Source of the DNA: Curtobacterium sp. MCPF17_052
Lineage (GTDB): Bacteria; Actinomycetota; Actinomycetes; Actinomycetales; Microbacteriaceae
DNA: 64,000 bases
Assembly: GCF_003234085.1 (NCBI RefSeq)
Contig: NZ_QKSD01000008.1
Coordinates: 62,001-126,000 of the forward strand
Reading direction: 5' to 3'
The notes under the pieces were generated by a model. The model saw only the letters and a program-made list of their open reading frames with translations, did no database searches and was not told the DNA's origin. Shown one piece after another: positions 8,361 to 16,549 of the stretch. Each line of letters opens with the position of its first letter. The first letter of the stretch is position 1. The translations under genes were made by a program, and so were the position numbers.

Positions 8361-9389
8361 CTACTCCGCCTGGACGTCGATGAGCACCTTGCCCACCGCG
8401 TCGCCCTGCACGGCGTCGTGCGCCGCAGCGGTCTCCTCGAGCGGGAAACGCAGCAGCGGCAGACCCGCTTCCTCACCGACCGGCAGGACGCCGTCGCGGA
8501 GGGCTGCGGTGACGTCCTCGGCAGCGGCCGCGAGGGCCACGTCGCCGATCGTGTAGAGCAGCAGGAACTGGTACCGGGCGTTGATGCCCATGTTCGGCCG
8601 CACCGGGATGGATGCTGCGTCCCCACCGTTGTCGGCGTACATTGAGACGACGCCGTGGTTCGCCAGGACAGCCGCGTCGAGGTCCGCGTTCGCGGGGATC
8701 GACACCTCGACGACGATGTGCACGCCGTCCGGGGCGATCGCGCGGATCTGGTCGGCGGCGTCGTCGTCGCGGTAGTTCACGGTGTGCTGCGCCCCGGCCG
8801 AGGTGGCCAGGGCGGCCTTGTCGTCGGAGCTGGTCGTCGCGATCACGGTCGCGCCGGCCCACCGCGCCAACTGGATGGCGGCGTGCCCGACGGCACCCGC
8901 GCCTCCGGCGACGAGGACGGTGCGACCGGACAGGGCACCGGGGGAGAGGCGGGTGGGGCCGTCCTCGTGCACGGTCAGGGCGCGGTGGGCGGTCATGGCC
9001 GGGACGCCGAGCGAGGCGCCGACGTCGAAGGAGACGCCCTCGGGCAGTGCTGCGACGCGGGTGGCCGGCACGACGGTGTACTCCTGCGCGGTGCCGGTCG
9101 GGCGGGAGGCCGCGGCCATGAACAGCCAGACGCGGTCGCCGACCGACAGTCCCTCGACCCCGGCGCCCAGGGCGTCGACGATGCCCGCGCCGTCCTGGTT
9201 CGGGGTGATCTCGGGGAACGGCAGGCCGTCGCCGTAGGTGCCGCCCTGCCGCGCCTTCCAGTCGGTGGGGTTCACCCCGGAGACGACCACGCGGACGCGG
9301 ACCTCACCGTCGCCCGGCTCGGGGACCGGTCGGTCGGCGAGGGAGAGGACGGAGGACGTGCCGGGCTGGGAGTAGACGATCGATCGCAT
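8361..9389 (-). CDS. Zinc-free NAD(P)H:quinone oxidoreductase (zeta-crystallin type)
   Basis: About 342 residues of the medium-chain dehydrogenase/reductase superfamily. It starts MRSIVYSQPGTSS, with the N-terminal GroES-like domain containing VVSGVNPTDWKAR and a Rossmann domain with VLVAGGAGAVGHAAIQLA for NADPH. The structural and catalytic zinc ligands of alcohol dehydrogenases are absent, which places it with quinone reductases. The chosen ATG has GGAGG one base upstream; an in-frame TTG 12 bases earlier is an alternative. The HxlR regulator beside it, on the same strand, may govern it along with the divergent gene. Confidence 0.9.
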   Translation of the reverse strand: MRSIVYSQPGTSSVLSLADRPVPEPGDGEVRVRVVVSGVNPTDWKARQGGTYGDGLPFPEITPNQDGAGIVDALGAGVEGLSVGDRVWLFMAAASRPTGTAQEYTVVPATRVAALPEGVSFDVGASLGVPAMTAHRALTVHEDGPTRLSPGALSGRTVLVAGGAGAVGHAAIQLARWAGATVIATTSSDDKAALATSAGAQHTVNYRDDDAADQIRAIAPDGVHIVVEVSIPANADLDAAVLANHGVVSMYADNGGDAASIPVRPNMGINARYQFLLLYTIGDVALAAAAEDVTAALRDGVLPVGEEAGLPLLRFPLEETAAAHDAVQGDAVGKVLIDVQAE

Positions 9390-9438
9390 GCCTCCACGCA
9401 ACCACCGGCGGGCCGACGCGATTCCAGGAGCGACGGGC

Positions 9439-9804
9439 TCAGGCCCGCGCGTCGTACCCCGAGCGCGCTTCGGTGACGCCGTCCATGTGGTCGATCGCCC
9501 ACTGTTCGAGCGGCACGAGCACCGTGCGGAGGGAACGCCCGGTGTCGGTGAGTTCGTACTCCACGTGCGGCGGGATCTCGGGGAACACCGTCCGGGTCAC
9601 CAGGCCGTCCCGTTCGAGGGCGCGGAGGGTCTGCGTGAGCATCTTCTGCGAGACGCCCTGCACACGGGTGGCGATGGCGGAGTACCGACGGGGTCCGTCA
9701 GCCAGGGCGCCGATCGTCAGGACGCTCCAGCGGTCCCCGATCCGGTCCAGCAGCTGTCGGGAGGGGCAGTCCGCCGCGTAGGGGCTGTACTCGAGCGCAC
9801 TCAT
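9439..9804 (-). CDS. HxlR-family winged-helix regulator
   Basis: A 121-residue regulator starting MSALEYSPYAADCPSRQLLD. It shows the family hallmarks: a conserved cysteine near the N-terminus (CPSRQLLDRIGDRWSVL), a winged helix with RVQGVSQKMLTQTLRALERDG, and the wing EYELTDTGRSL. HxlR proteins sense redox or electrophiles in several species, often through that cysteine. GGAAGG lies five bases before the ATG. It is divergent from an NAD(P)-binding protein gene and 49 bp upstream of a quinone reductase gene on its own strand. That arrangement fits a response to quinones or electrophiles (inference). Confidence 0.93.
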   Translation of the reverse strand: MSALEYSPYAADCPSRQLLDRIGDRWSVLTIGALADGPRRYSAIATRVQGVSQKMLTQTLRALERDGLVTRTVFPEIPPHVEYELTDTGRSLRTVLVPLEQWAIDHMDGVTEARSGYDARA

Positions 9805-9856
9805 GGTGACCTTCCGTGGGGCACGGTGCACGACGCGCCCGGGCAGGGCACGCACC

Positions 9857-9902
9857 GTGAGGTGCCTACTCACCGAAAGAGAGTAACACCCGTACAGTGA
9901 GT
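9857..9902. promoter_or_regulatory. GTGAG/CTCAC box cluster, likely HxlR operator
   Basis: Three five-base boxes lie in the 145-bp divergent gap. GTGAG near 9857 faces CTCAC at 9869-9873, and GTGAGT at 9897-9902 is the complement of ACTCAC at 9868-9873. HxlR dimers bind paired near-palindromes in divergent promoters, so these are the best operator candidates. Confidence 0.5.
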
Positions 9903-9949
9903 GGCGCGGCGCGTCACCGCGTCGGCACCACCACCACGAAGGAGCTCGT

Positions 9950-10597
9950 ATGTCCACCATCGTCGTCTTCGGAGGCACCGGCTACGCCGGCTCCGCCATC
10001 GTCCGTGAAGCCCTCTCCCGCGGCCACGAGGTCGTCGCCGTCGCGCGCGACACCTCCAAGCTCGATGCCGCCGAGCACCTCACCCTCGCGCAGGGTGACG
10101 CGTTCGACGCCGCCTTCGTGTCCGACGTGACGAAGGGCGCGGACGTCCTCATCGTCTCCCTGCACGCGGTCCAGTCCGACGGCAGTGAGCTCAAGGACCA
10201 GTTCCAGCACTTCGTCGACGCAGCCGCCGCCGCGGGTGCACGGCTCGGCATCGTCGGTGGTGCCGGCTCGATGCTCGTCGCCGAGGACGGCCCGGCCCTG
10301 TACGACACCCCGGACTTCCCGGACGCGTTCAAGGGCGAGGCGAAGAGCCACGGCCAGATCCTCGAGGCCCTGCGCGCCGGCGACACCTCGGTCGACTGGT
10401 TCTACGTCAGCCCCGCCGCGGCCTTCGGCGGCTACAACCCCGGCGAGCGTCGGGGCACGTACCGCACGTCGGACGACGTGCTCCTCACCGACGCCGAGGG
10501 CAACTCGGACATCTCGGGCGCCGACTACGCGATCGCGGTCGTCGACGAGATCGAGCAGCCGAAGCACCACCAGGCGCGGTTCGGCGTCGCCTACTGA
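9950..10597 (+). CDS. NAD(P)H-binding protein, atypical SDR (NmrA/YwnB-like)
   Basis: A 215-residue single Rossmann-fold protein. The nucleotide-binding loop is GGTGYAGSAIVREALSRGH, and the late segment SGADYAIAVVDEIEQPKHHQARF is typical of NmrA/YwnB-like atypical short-chain dehydrogenases. The usual catalytic Tyr-x3-Lys is not evident, so it may sense or reduce a small molecule rather than act as a classic dehydrogenase. AAGGAG lies six bases before the ATG. The divergent HxlR gene is its probable regulator, a common arrangement for these proteins. A CTCTGCGGG-type tandem repeat begins ten bases after its stop. Confidence 0.92.
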   Translation: MSTIVVFGGTGYAGSAIVREALSRGHEVVAVARDTSKLDAAEHLTLAQGDAFDAAFVSDVTKGADVLIVSLHAVQSDGSELKDQFQHFVDAAAAAGARLGIVGGAGSMLVAEDGPALYDTPDFPDAFKGEAKSHGQILEALRAGDTSVDWFYVSPAAAFGGYNPGERRGTYRTSDDVLLTDAEGNSDISGADYAIAVVDEIEQPKHHQARFGVAY

Positions 10598-10606
10598 GCC
10601 GACCGG

Positions 10607-10651
10607 CTCTGCGGGCCCTGCGGGCTCTGCGGGCCCTGCGGGACTCTGCGG
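10607..10651 (+). repeat. 9-bp tandem repeat (CTCTGCGGG / CCCTGCGGG)
   Basis: Alternating CTCTGCGGG and CCCTGCGGG units occur four times in exact register, then a fifth partial unit after one extra base. The array directly abuts the first palindrome of the structured repeat at 10651. Confidence 0.85.
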
Positions 10652-10714
10652 AACACCGGTGTTCATCGGTCACGCCGCGCGGAAGCGCGATGCGACGGAC
10701 GGACACCGGTGTCC
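10651..10714 (+). repeat. Copy A of a 64-bp structured intergenic repeat
   Basis: The palindromes GAACACCGGTGTTC (10651-10664) and GGACACCGGTGTCC (10701-10714) are separated by 36 bases that contain TCACGCCGCG and a hairpin CGCGC-GGAA-GCGCG. The same architecture with identical spacing occurs inverted at 54672-54735. It sits between convergent genes. After it comes an unpaired half (10732-10742) of the GGACGGGAGGC palindrome family. Confidence 0.8.
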
Positions 10715-10745
10715 GGCGTCGAGGACCCGACGGACGGGAGGCGCG

Positions 10746-12071
10746 TCAGCGGTTGCCGACGATGGCCGGCAGCGGCAGGTGGTGGCGCATGCGCACCTCG
10801 AGGTGCAGCCCGCCGCGCCGCGCCAGGACGAGTGCGATGACGGCCGCCGCCGTGGCCGGGACACCGCCGGCGACCATCATCCCGACGTGTGCGCCGAAGT
10901 GGTCGACGACCTGGCCCATCAGTGGACCGCCGATGGCCTGGCCGCCGAGCAGCACGAGGACGTAGAGCGACATCACGCGCCCGCGGATCGCGACGTTCGA
11001 GGACAGCTGGACCAGTGAGTTCGACGCCGTCTGGAAGAGCAGCTGCGACAGGCCGACGACGACGAGCAGCACGGTGAACGGCGCGATGGTCGGCGTCGAC
11101 CCGGCGACGACGAGCAGCACCCCGGTCCAGAACACCCCGCCGACGATCGTGCGGAGCCGCACCACGGCGCGCCGGGTGGAGAGGACGGCGCCGGTCAGCG
11201 CACCGACCGCGACGGCGGAGTTGAACAGGCCGTAGCCGCCGGCGCCGACGTCGTAGACCTTCGACGCGAAGGCGGAGAGCAGCACCGGCATCGTCAACGC
11301 GAACACCGAGAAGAAGGCCACCAGGATCACCGGCACGATGATCGTCGGCTTCGCGGCGGCGTAGCGGAGGCCCTCGACGAGCTGCCCCTTCGACCGCGGA
11401 GCCGACGGGGTGCGGTGCAGTTCGGACACGCGGAGGAACCCGAGCGTCACGACCACCGCGACGCACGCCACCGCGTTGATGCCGAACGACCACCCGGCTC
11501 CCACGGCGACGAGCAGGATGCCGGACAGCGCCGGGCCGATCATGCCGCCGAGCTGGAACACCGACGAGTTGACGCTGATGGCGTTCCGCAGGTGCTGGTG
11601 TCCGACGATCTCGGTGACGAACACCTGGCGCGCCGGGTTGTCGATGACCGTGACCATGCCGACCAGGAACGCGATCACCCAGATGTGCCACGCCTGCACC
11701 ACCCCGGCCAGGGTCAGGACCGCGAGCAGCAGGGACAGCACCGCGAACGCGCCCTGCGTGATCATCATCAGCGCGCGCTTCGAGTAGCGGTCGACGAACA
11801 CCCCGCCGAGGAGCCCGAACAGCAGCATCGGCGCGAACTGGCACGCGACCGTGATGCCCACCTGCGCGACCGACCCGGTGAGCTGCAGCACGAGCCAGTC
11901 CTGTGCGATGCGCTGCATCCACCCGGCGGTCATCGCGACGAGGTTCGTGGCGGTGAACAGCCGGAAGTTCGGCACGGACAGGGCGATGAAGGACCGGCGC
12001 CACGGTGGGCGGACGGTGCTGATCGGGAGCGGCTCGGTGGGCGGGTGGATGGTCGTCGATGACGATCGCAC
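10746..12071 (-). CDS. MFS exporter, EntS/MFS_3-like
   Basis: About 441 residues with 12 probable membrane segments, starting with a cytoplasmic tail and then RSFIALSVPNFRLFTATNLV. The EntS-like signature in the loop after helix 2 is seen in FGLLGGVFVDRYSKRALM, and ALVLARR-type repeats end the bundle. This MFS subgroup (MFS_3, enterobactin-exporter-like) exports siderophores or drugs. The start is uncertain: the GTG chosen has GGAG 11 bases upstream, while a GTG at 12116 would add 15 residues. It is divergent from a LysR gene, which probably regulates it. The true substrate is unknown. Confidence 0.88.
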   Translation of the reverse strand: MRSSSTTIHPPTEPLPISTVRPPWRRSFIALSVPNFRLFTATNLVAMTAGWMQRIAQDWLVLQLTGSVAQVGITVACQFAPMLLFGLLGGVFVDRYSKRALMMITQGAFAVLSLLLAVLTLAGVVQAWHIWVIAFLVGMVTVIDNPARQVFVTEIVGHQHLRNAISVNSSVFQLGGMIGPALSGILLVAVGAGWSFGINAVACVAVVVTLGFLRVSELHRTPSAPRSKGQLVEGLRYAAAKPTIIVPVILVAFFSVFALTMPVLLSAFASKVYDVGAGGYGLFNSAVAVGALTGAVLSTRRAVVRLRTIVGGVFWTGVLLVVAGSTPTIAPFTVLLVVVGLSQLLFQTASNSLVQLSSNVAIRGRVMSLYVLVLLGGQAIGGPLMGQVVDHFGAHVGMMVAGGVPATAAAVIALVLARRGGLHLEVRMRHHLPLPAIVGNR

Positions 12072-12123
12072 GGTGCGGGGGACTCCGGCTGTCGAGGGTG
12101 GGAACGGTACCCACACGAAACTA

Positions 12124-12144
12124 ATCGATGGTGGTCCATTCGAT
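12124..12144. promoter_or_regulatory. Imperfect palindrome between MFS and LysR genes
   Basis: ATCGATGG and CCATTCGAT face each other across a 4-base centre, next to a second AT-rich stretch around 12168-12183. LysR proteins bind such sites in divergent promoters, so this is the likeliest recognition site for the neighbouring regulator. Confidence 0.5.
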
Positions 12145-12194
12145 CCTCCTATGATCGGCATCACTCCATTGCGATGTCGAATGAGGAGCCTCCT

Positions 12195-13052
12195 GTGCTC
12201 GACCCTGTCCTGCTCCAGACCTTCCTGGCCGTCGCCGAGACCGGCAGCTTCACGCAGGCCGGCGTGCAGCTCGGCGTCAGCCAGCCGACGGTGTCCCAGC
12301 ACGTGCGCCGACTCGAGTCGACCGTGGCGCGGACGCTCGTCGCCCGGGACACCCGCGGCGTCCGCCTGACCGACAACGGTGACGCGATGGCCGGGTTCGC
12401 CCGCACGATCCTCGCGGCGCACGCCACCGCCGACGCCTACTTCTCCGGCGTCGCCGCCCGTGGTCGACTCCGCTTCGGTGCGGCCGACGACCTGGCGATC
12501 ACGCAGCTGCCGCGCATCCTCCGCGACTTCCGGAAGCTGCATCCCCAGGTGGACCTCGAGCTGACGGTGAACCAGTCAGCACCGCTGCTCCGCCGGGTGC
12601 ACGCCGGCCAGCTCGACCTCGTGTTCATCAAGCGGACCGCGGGGGAGTCCGCCGAGGGCACCCGCGTCGCCTCGGACCAGATGGTCTGGATGGCACAGGA
12701 CGGCATCGCGCTCGAAGCCGACGACCCGGTCCCGCTGATCGCCTACCAGGCGCCGAGCATCAGCCGGCAGATGGCGATCGACGCGCTCGAGGCGGCGGGC
12801 CGCACCTGGCGGATCACCTGCAACACCCGTGACGTGAACGGGGTGCTGGCAGCCGTCCGTGCCGGGATCGGCGTCGCGGTGTTCCCGCACTCGTTGATCC
12901 CCGCCGACCTGGTGAAGGTGTCGCAGCGGCTGTCGTTGCCCGACCTGCCGGCGGTCGACTACGTCCTCATCGCCAACCCGACCGTCCAGCGCGAGCCGAT
13001 CGAGGCTCTCACCAACGCGATCCTGTCGCGCGGGGTCGTCCGCGCCGTCTGA
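12195..13052 (+). CDS. LysR-type regulator
   Basis: About 285 residues when started at the GTG, which has GAGGAG six bases upstream and gives the typical N-terminus MLDPVLLQTFLAVAETGSFT. An ATG 21 bases earlier would put the ribosome site inside the gene. The helix-turn-helix AGVQLGVSQPTVSQHVRRLE is followed by a two-lobed effector domain. The usual third-wing region is present, and the protein is slightly shorter than average. It is divergent from the MFS exporter gene, so it probably activates that gene when the exported compound or a relative is present. Confidence 0.92.
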   Translation: MLDPVLLQTFLAVAETGSFTQAGVQLGVSQPTVSQHVRRLESTVARTLVARDTRGVRLTDNGDAMAGFARTILAAHATADAYFSGVAARGRLRFGAADDLAITQLPRILRDFRKLHPQVDLELTVNQSAPLLRRVHAGQLDLVFIKRTAGESAEGTRVASDQMVWMAQDGIALEADDPVPLIAYQAPSISRQMAIDALEAAGRTWRITCNTRDVNGVLAAVRAGIGVAVFPHSLIPADLVKVSQRLSLPDLPAVDYVLIANPTVQREPIEALTNAILSRGVVRAV

Positions 13053-13065
13053 CGGACGGCCGAGG

Positions 13066-14727
13066 TCAGGGCGCGATCGCCGGGACGGTGCCGGTGCCGG
13101 TGAGGTCGGGCAGTGGTGCGCCGAGCGCCGAGGCCACCGCCCACAGCAGCACGAGGGTGCCGACCGTGCCGAGCACCGCGCCCAGCAGGGCGACCGGCCG
13201 CTGCCACGTGGTCAGCGGGTTCCGCATCGTCACGACGGACACCAGGACCGCGAGCAGGCCGAGGACCACACCGACGGCGTGCACGGTCGCCGGGGCGGTG
13301 AACCACCACGCCGCGAGCCCGATCGTCCCGAGGCCGGCCACGGCGCCGAGGACGGCACCCGGGGTCGGTCCGAGTGACCGTCCGGCACGTGCCATGGACG
13401 GCTGGGCGACGGACGGGAGGCTCGCCGCACCCTCCGTCGTGGCGGTCGCGACGGTCCCGACTTCGGCGGGCGCGGGGAGCGGGACCGCGGTCGAGCGACG
13501 CTTCGGCGGCTCCTCGACGCTCCGGCGGGAGCGGAAGGGACGGCGGCCGGGGGTGCCGCGCCCGCGAGCGTTCCGGTGTTCCCGGGCCGGAGTCGGCTCG
13601 ACGGGCGGAGCGGTGTCCTCGGCAGCGGTGTCGACAGCGCTGCTGACCGAGGCCTGGGCGTCGGTCGGGGTGACGGACGGCAGGACCGGGGCGAGCGGCG
13701 GGACGGCCGGCGCACCGACGACCGGAGACGGGCCGCCGAGGACGGTGGCCGTCGTCGGGGCCGGAGCGCCGATGAGGGCGTCGAACGTCGGGGGAGCCGT
13801 CACGGCGGGCGGGACGACCCGGGCCTGCTGTCGAGCGAAGCGTGCGGGGGTGCGGTACCCGATCGGGCCGACGGGCTCGGGCTCGCCGCCCTCGACGACG
13901 ACGTGTTCGAGGCCGGGCACCGAGAACCGCGGCTGACCCGCTGCGGGCACGACGGGGATCACCGGCGCCGGCGGCGTGGTCGGCACAGGCGCTGACCAGG
14001 CCGTGGCGTCGGCGTGCGGGCCCGGCGTCCCGAGCGTGGTGCGGCCGGCCCCGACGGACGGCGAGAGCGCCTCGGGGGCGGCGGGCGAGCCGGCCTGCGG
14101 CGTGTACCAGTTGGCGGGCTCACCGGGCGGGTCGGCGACGACGGGGCCGAGCGGCGGGCGCTGGACCTCCGGGGCGACGGGGGGAGCACCGGCGGGCCGG
14201 CTCCCGACGGCGTGGGCTCCGACGACGGGAGGCACGGGCAACGCCATCCCCGCGGCCACAGCGGCGTCGCGGCGTCCGGGCGACGCGTGCTGGCCGGCGC
14301 CGTGGCGGCCGACGGCGGAGCTGCCCGCGCCGGCGGTGGTGACGGTCACACCACTGCCGGCGGCGCCGACAGCGGACGCGCCGACGACGCGTGCGCCGGA
14401 GAGCGGAGCGAAGGGGATCGTGTCGACGTTCGGGGACGTCGGGGCCGGCGGCAACAGCTCCTGCGCCGGCGGGTAGTCGGGGGCGACCGCGTTCGGGTCC
14501 AGGACCGGCGGGGCGGAGGTGCGGTGCGCCTCCAGGCCGACGGCGGGGACCGCGCCGACGGCGGGGACTGTGCCCGCAGCGGGGATCGTGGCGACGGTGG
14601 GGACTGCGCCAGCGCTCGCCCCGGTCAGCGCGGCTTCCGCAGGACGGGCGTCCTCCGGCGGAGCGGTGACCCATGCGGGTACCGCCCGGCGGGGTCGCTC
14701 GGACTCGGGCATGCGATGAGACGCCAC
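13066..14727 (-). CDS. Proline/alanine-rich protein with C-terminal membrane segments
   Basis: 553 residues that match no family I can name. Residues 1-430 are low-complexity and rich in Pro, Ala and Val, with short repeats such as VPAVGAVPAVG. A basic patch RGRGTPGRRPFRSRRS follows. The last 100 residues hold three or four hydrophobic segments (LGAVAGLGTIGLAAWWFTA, VHAVGVVLGLLAVLVSVVT, and one starting PVALLGAVLGTVG). It is probably a tail-anchored envelope protein with a long disordered cytoplasmic part. Translation starts at a GTG that, with its GAGGAAC ribosome site, lies in a 15-bp hairpin arm. Confidence 0.75.
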   Translation of the reverse strand: MASHRMPESERPRRAVPAWVTAPPEDARPAEAALTGASAGAVPTVATIPAAGTVPAVGAVPAVGLEAHRTSAPPVLDPNAVAPDYPPAQELLPPAPTSPNVDTIPFAPLSGARVVGASAVGAAGSGVTVTTAGAGSSAVGRHGAGQHASPGRRDAAVAAGMALPVPPVVGAHAVGSRPAGAPPVAPEVQRPPLGPVVADPPGEPANWYTPQAGSPAAPEALSPSVGAGRTTLGTPGPHADATAWSAPVPTTPPAPVIPVVPAAGQPRFSVPGLEHVVVEGGEPEPVGPIGYRTPARFARQQARVVPPAVTAPPTFDALIGAPAPTTATVLGGPSPVVGAPAVPPLAPVLPSVTPTDAQASVSSAVDTAAEDTAPPVEPTPAREHRNARGRGTPGRRPFRSRRSVEEPPKRRSTAVPLPAPAEVGTVATATTEGAASLPSVAQPSMARAGRSLGPTPGAVLGAVAGLGTIGLAAWWFTAPATVHAVGVVLGLLAVLVSVVTMRNPLTTWQRPVALLGAVLGTVGTLVLLWAVASALGAPLPDLTGTGTVPAIAP

Positions 14728-14789
14728 GGCCGCTGTTCCTCTCCCTGGATTGATCCATCGTCAGTTCTACTCGGGAGGAACAGCGGCCG
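14725..14789 (-). promoter_or_regulatory. Leader hairpin covering ribosome site and start codon
   Basis: CGGCCGCTGTTCCTC (14727-14741 on the + strand) and its exact complement at 14775-14789 can form a perfect 15-bp stem with a 33-base loop in the leader of the proline-rich membrane protein. The 3' arm contains the GAGGAAC ribosome site and ends on the GTG start, so the folded leader should block translation. Confidence 0.6.
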
Positions 14790-14831
14790 AGAGCCCCAGT
14801 CAGAGGGGGTCGAGCGCGCGGTGCGTCGACG

Positions 14832-15479
14832 TCACATGTCGCGGTAGCGCTTCGCGCTCGCGAGTGCCTCGCGGAGCTCGTCGGCGTTCAGGCGCGGGCC
14901 GTAGCCGGGGGTGTCCCGCTGGATGCGCCATCCCTCGGCGAGCGGGCCGGCGTCGACGGTGTCGAAGCCGAACTCGTCGATCAGGTCGGCGACGGTGTGC
15001 TTGGCGGCGTCGTCGTCACCAGCGATGACGAGGGCGCGACGGTCCGGGGTGCCGGCCGGGGTGGCGTGCTCGGTGAGGTGGTCCGCGCCGATGTGGTTGA
15101 AGGCCTTGACGACGTGCGCACCGACCAGGTGGTCCTGCAGCATCTCGGCCGTGGTGGTGGTCTCCTCGTCGAGGGCCGCGATCTGGCCGTCGCGCTGCGG
15201 GTAGTAGTTGTCCGTGTCGATGACGACCTTGCCGACGAGCGGCTCGACGGGGATCGTCTCGATCGCGCCGAGCGGCACGGTGACGACGACGATCTCGCCC
15301 CGGGTGGCGGCGTCCTCGCGGGTGCCGGCGGTGGCGTGCTCACCGAGCTCGCTGACGAGGTCGGTGAGGGTCTCCGGCCCGCGCGAGTTCGCGATCACGA
15401 CCTGGTGGCCGTGCTGCACGGCCAGGCGTGCGAGCTGGGATCCGATGTTGCCTGCTCCGATGATTCCGATGGTGGTCAT
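14832..15479 (-). CDS. NADPH-binding F420-reductase-like oxidoreductase
   Basis: A 215-residue single-domain protein starting MTTIGIIGAGNIGSQLARLA, which is the GxGxxG NADP-binding loop. The segment VVIANSRGPETL carries the Ser-Arg pair expected for NADP rather than NAD. It resembles NADPH:F420 oxidoreductases and the related NpdG/YqeC-type proteins, but F420 use is not proven. Several related proteins act on other cofactors. The ATG is clear. The gene is divergent from a small acetyltransferase-like gene 116 bp away. Confidence 0.87.
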   Translation of the reverse strand: MTTIGIIGAGNIGSQLARLAVQHGHQVVIANSRGPETLTDLVSELGEHATAGTREDAATRGEIVVVTVPLGAIETIPVEPLVGKVVIDTDNYYPQRDGQIAALDEETTTTAEMLQDHLVGAHVVKAFNHIGADHLTEHATPAGTPDRRALVIAGDDDAAKHTVADLIDEFGFDTVDAGPLAEGWRIQRDTPGYGPRLNADELREALASAKRYRDM

Positions 15480-15595
15480 GCTCCGTGCAACACGGTGACC
15501 CGGTGGTCATTCCGTCGGTGTGCTCCGCTGCGCGTGTCTGGCGTTCCTCGGCGTGCGGCGACACCGGACCCTGAGCGGCGGTGCAGGATGGCGGC

Positions 15596-15892
15596 ATGAC
15601 ACACGAGTTCCGGAACGAGGCCGACCGAGACCGGTACGCCATGTACGTCGACGGGACCCTGGTGAGCGTGCTCGACTACCGCGTCAACGGTGACGCGATC
15701 GCCTTCCCGCACACGTACACGGTGCCCGCGCACCGCGGTCACGGGTACGCGGGCGAGCTCGTGGAGCACGCCGTGTCCGACGTCGAGACGACGTCGACGA
15801 AGCGCATCGTCCCGATGTGCTGGTTCGTCAGCCAGTGGTTCGACGAGCACCCCGACAAGAACGACCTCCTCAGCCGCGGCGTCGCGGACTGA
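15596..15892 (+). CDS. Small GNAT-like N-acetyltransferase (YjdJ type)
   Basis: A 98-residue protein starting MTHEFRNEADRDRYAMYVDG. It is a minimal GNAT of the YjdJ/human-GTNAT1 type: a short beta sheet, then the acetyl-CoA loop PAHRGHGYAGELVEHAV, and a closing segment IVPMCWFVSQWFDEHP, where PxCxF/Y-hxxHP is the subgroup signature. I chose the ATG with AGGATGG upstream over a GTG 15 bases earlier. It is followed after 19 bp by a VOC-family gene in the same direction, so the two may share an mRNA. The substrate is unknown. Confidence 0.88.
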   Translation: MTHEFRNEADRDRYAMYVDGTLVSVLDYRVNGDAIAFPHTYTVPAHRGHGYAGELVEHAVSDVETTSTKRIVPMCWFVSQWFDEHPDKNDLLSRGVAD

Positions 15893-15911
15893 CCCCACCG
15901 AGAGACCCGCC

Positions 15912-16373
15912 ATGCCCCGCATCGTCCCCTTCCTCTGGTTCGACGACCAGGCCCAGCACGCCACCGAGTACTACACGGAGCTGTTCCCCGACTCACGCAT
16001 CGACGGGATCGGGCGCGCGCCGGACGGGTCCGTGCTCGTGGTCGAGTTCACCCTGATGGGGCAGCCGTACCGGGCCATGAACGGCGGCCCCGGGCATCCG
16101 TTCACCGACGCGCTCTCGCTGCAGGTCGACGTGGACACGCAGGAGGAGCTCGACCGCATCTGGGACGCCCTGATCGCCGAAGGCGGGCACCCGGTCGCGT
16201 GCGGCTGGTTGGTCGACCGCTGGGGCCTGTCGTGGCAGGTCACCCCGTCGATGATGGGCGAGCTGATGGCAGCCGGCGGCGACCACGCGGCTGCCGGCCG
16301 CGTGTACGAGGCGATGCGGGGCATGGTCAAGCTCGACATCGCCGCACTCCGGGCCGCAGGCGCTCTGGCTTGA
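15912..16373 (+). CDS. VOC-superfamily protein (PhnB/3-demethylubiquinone-like)
   Basis: A 153-residue protein starting MPRIVPFLWFDDQAQHATEYYTELF, the usual opening of PhnB-like vicinal-oxygen-chelate proteins. It continues with EFTLMGQPYRAMNGGPGHPFTDALSLQV and a long helical C-terminus. The domain is one beta-alpha-beta-beta-beta repeat unit extended by a swapped half. Family members lack a proven enzymatic role in most genomes, and several bind metal poorly, so the original methyltransferase name should not be trusted. It is probably co-transcribed with the acetyltransferase-like gene upstream. Confidence 0.9.
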   Translation: MPRIVPFLWFDDQAQHATEYYTELFPDSRIDGIGRAPDGSVLVVEFTLMGQPYRAMNGGPGHPFTDALSLQVDVDTQEELDRIWDALIAEGGHPVACGWLVDRWGLSWQVTPSMMGELMAAGGDHAAAGRVYEAMRGMVKLDIAALRAAGALA

Positions 16374-16549
16374 GCCCTGATCATCGGCAGCCGGTCACAT
16401 GTCCCCTCTTCGGTGGACACCCGGTTGTCGTTGGTCGACACTGTCGGCGGAGGGACCCGCGTCAGTGATGCGGGGACCGACGCGCAGCACCGCGCCCTGA
16501 CCAGGGGCGACCGACCTCCGGCCCACGCCGGACGACAGACTGGAACACC

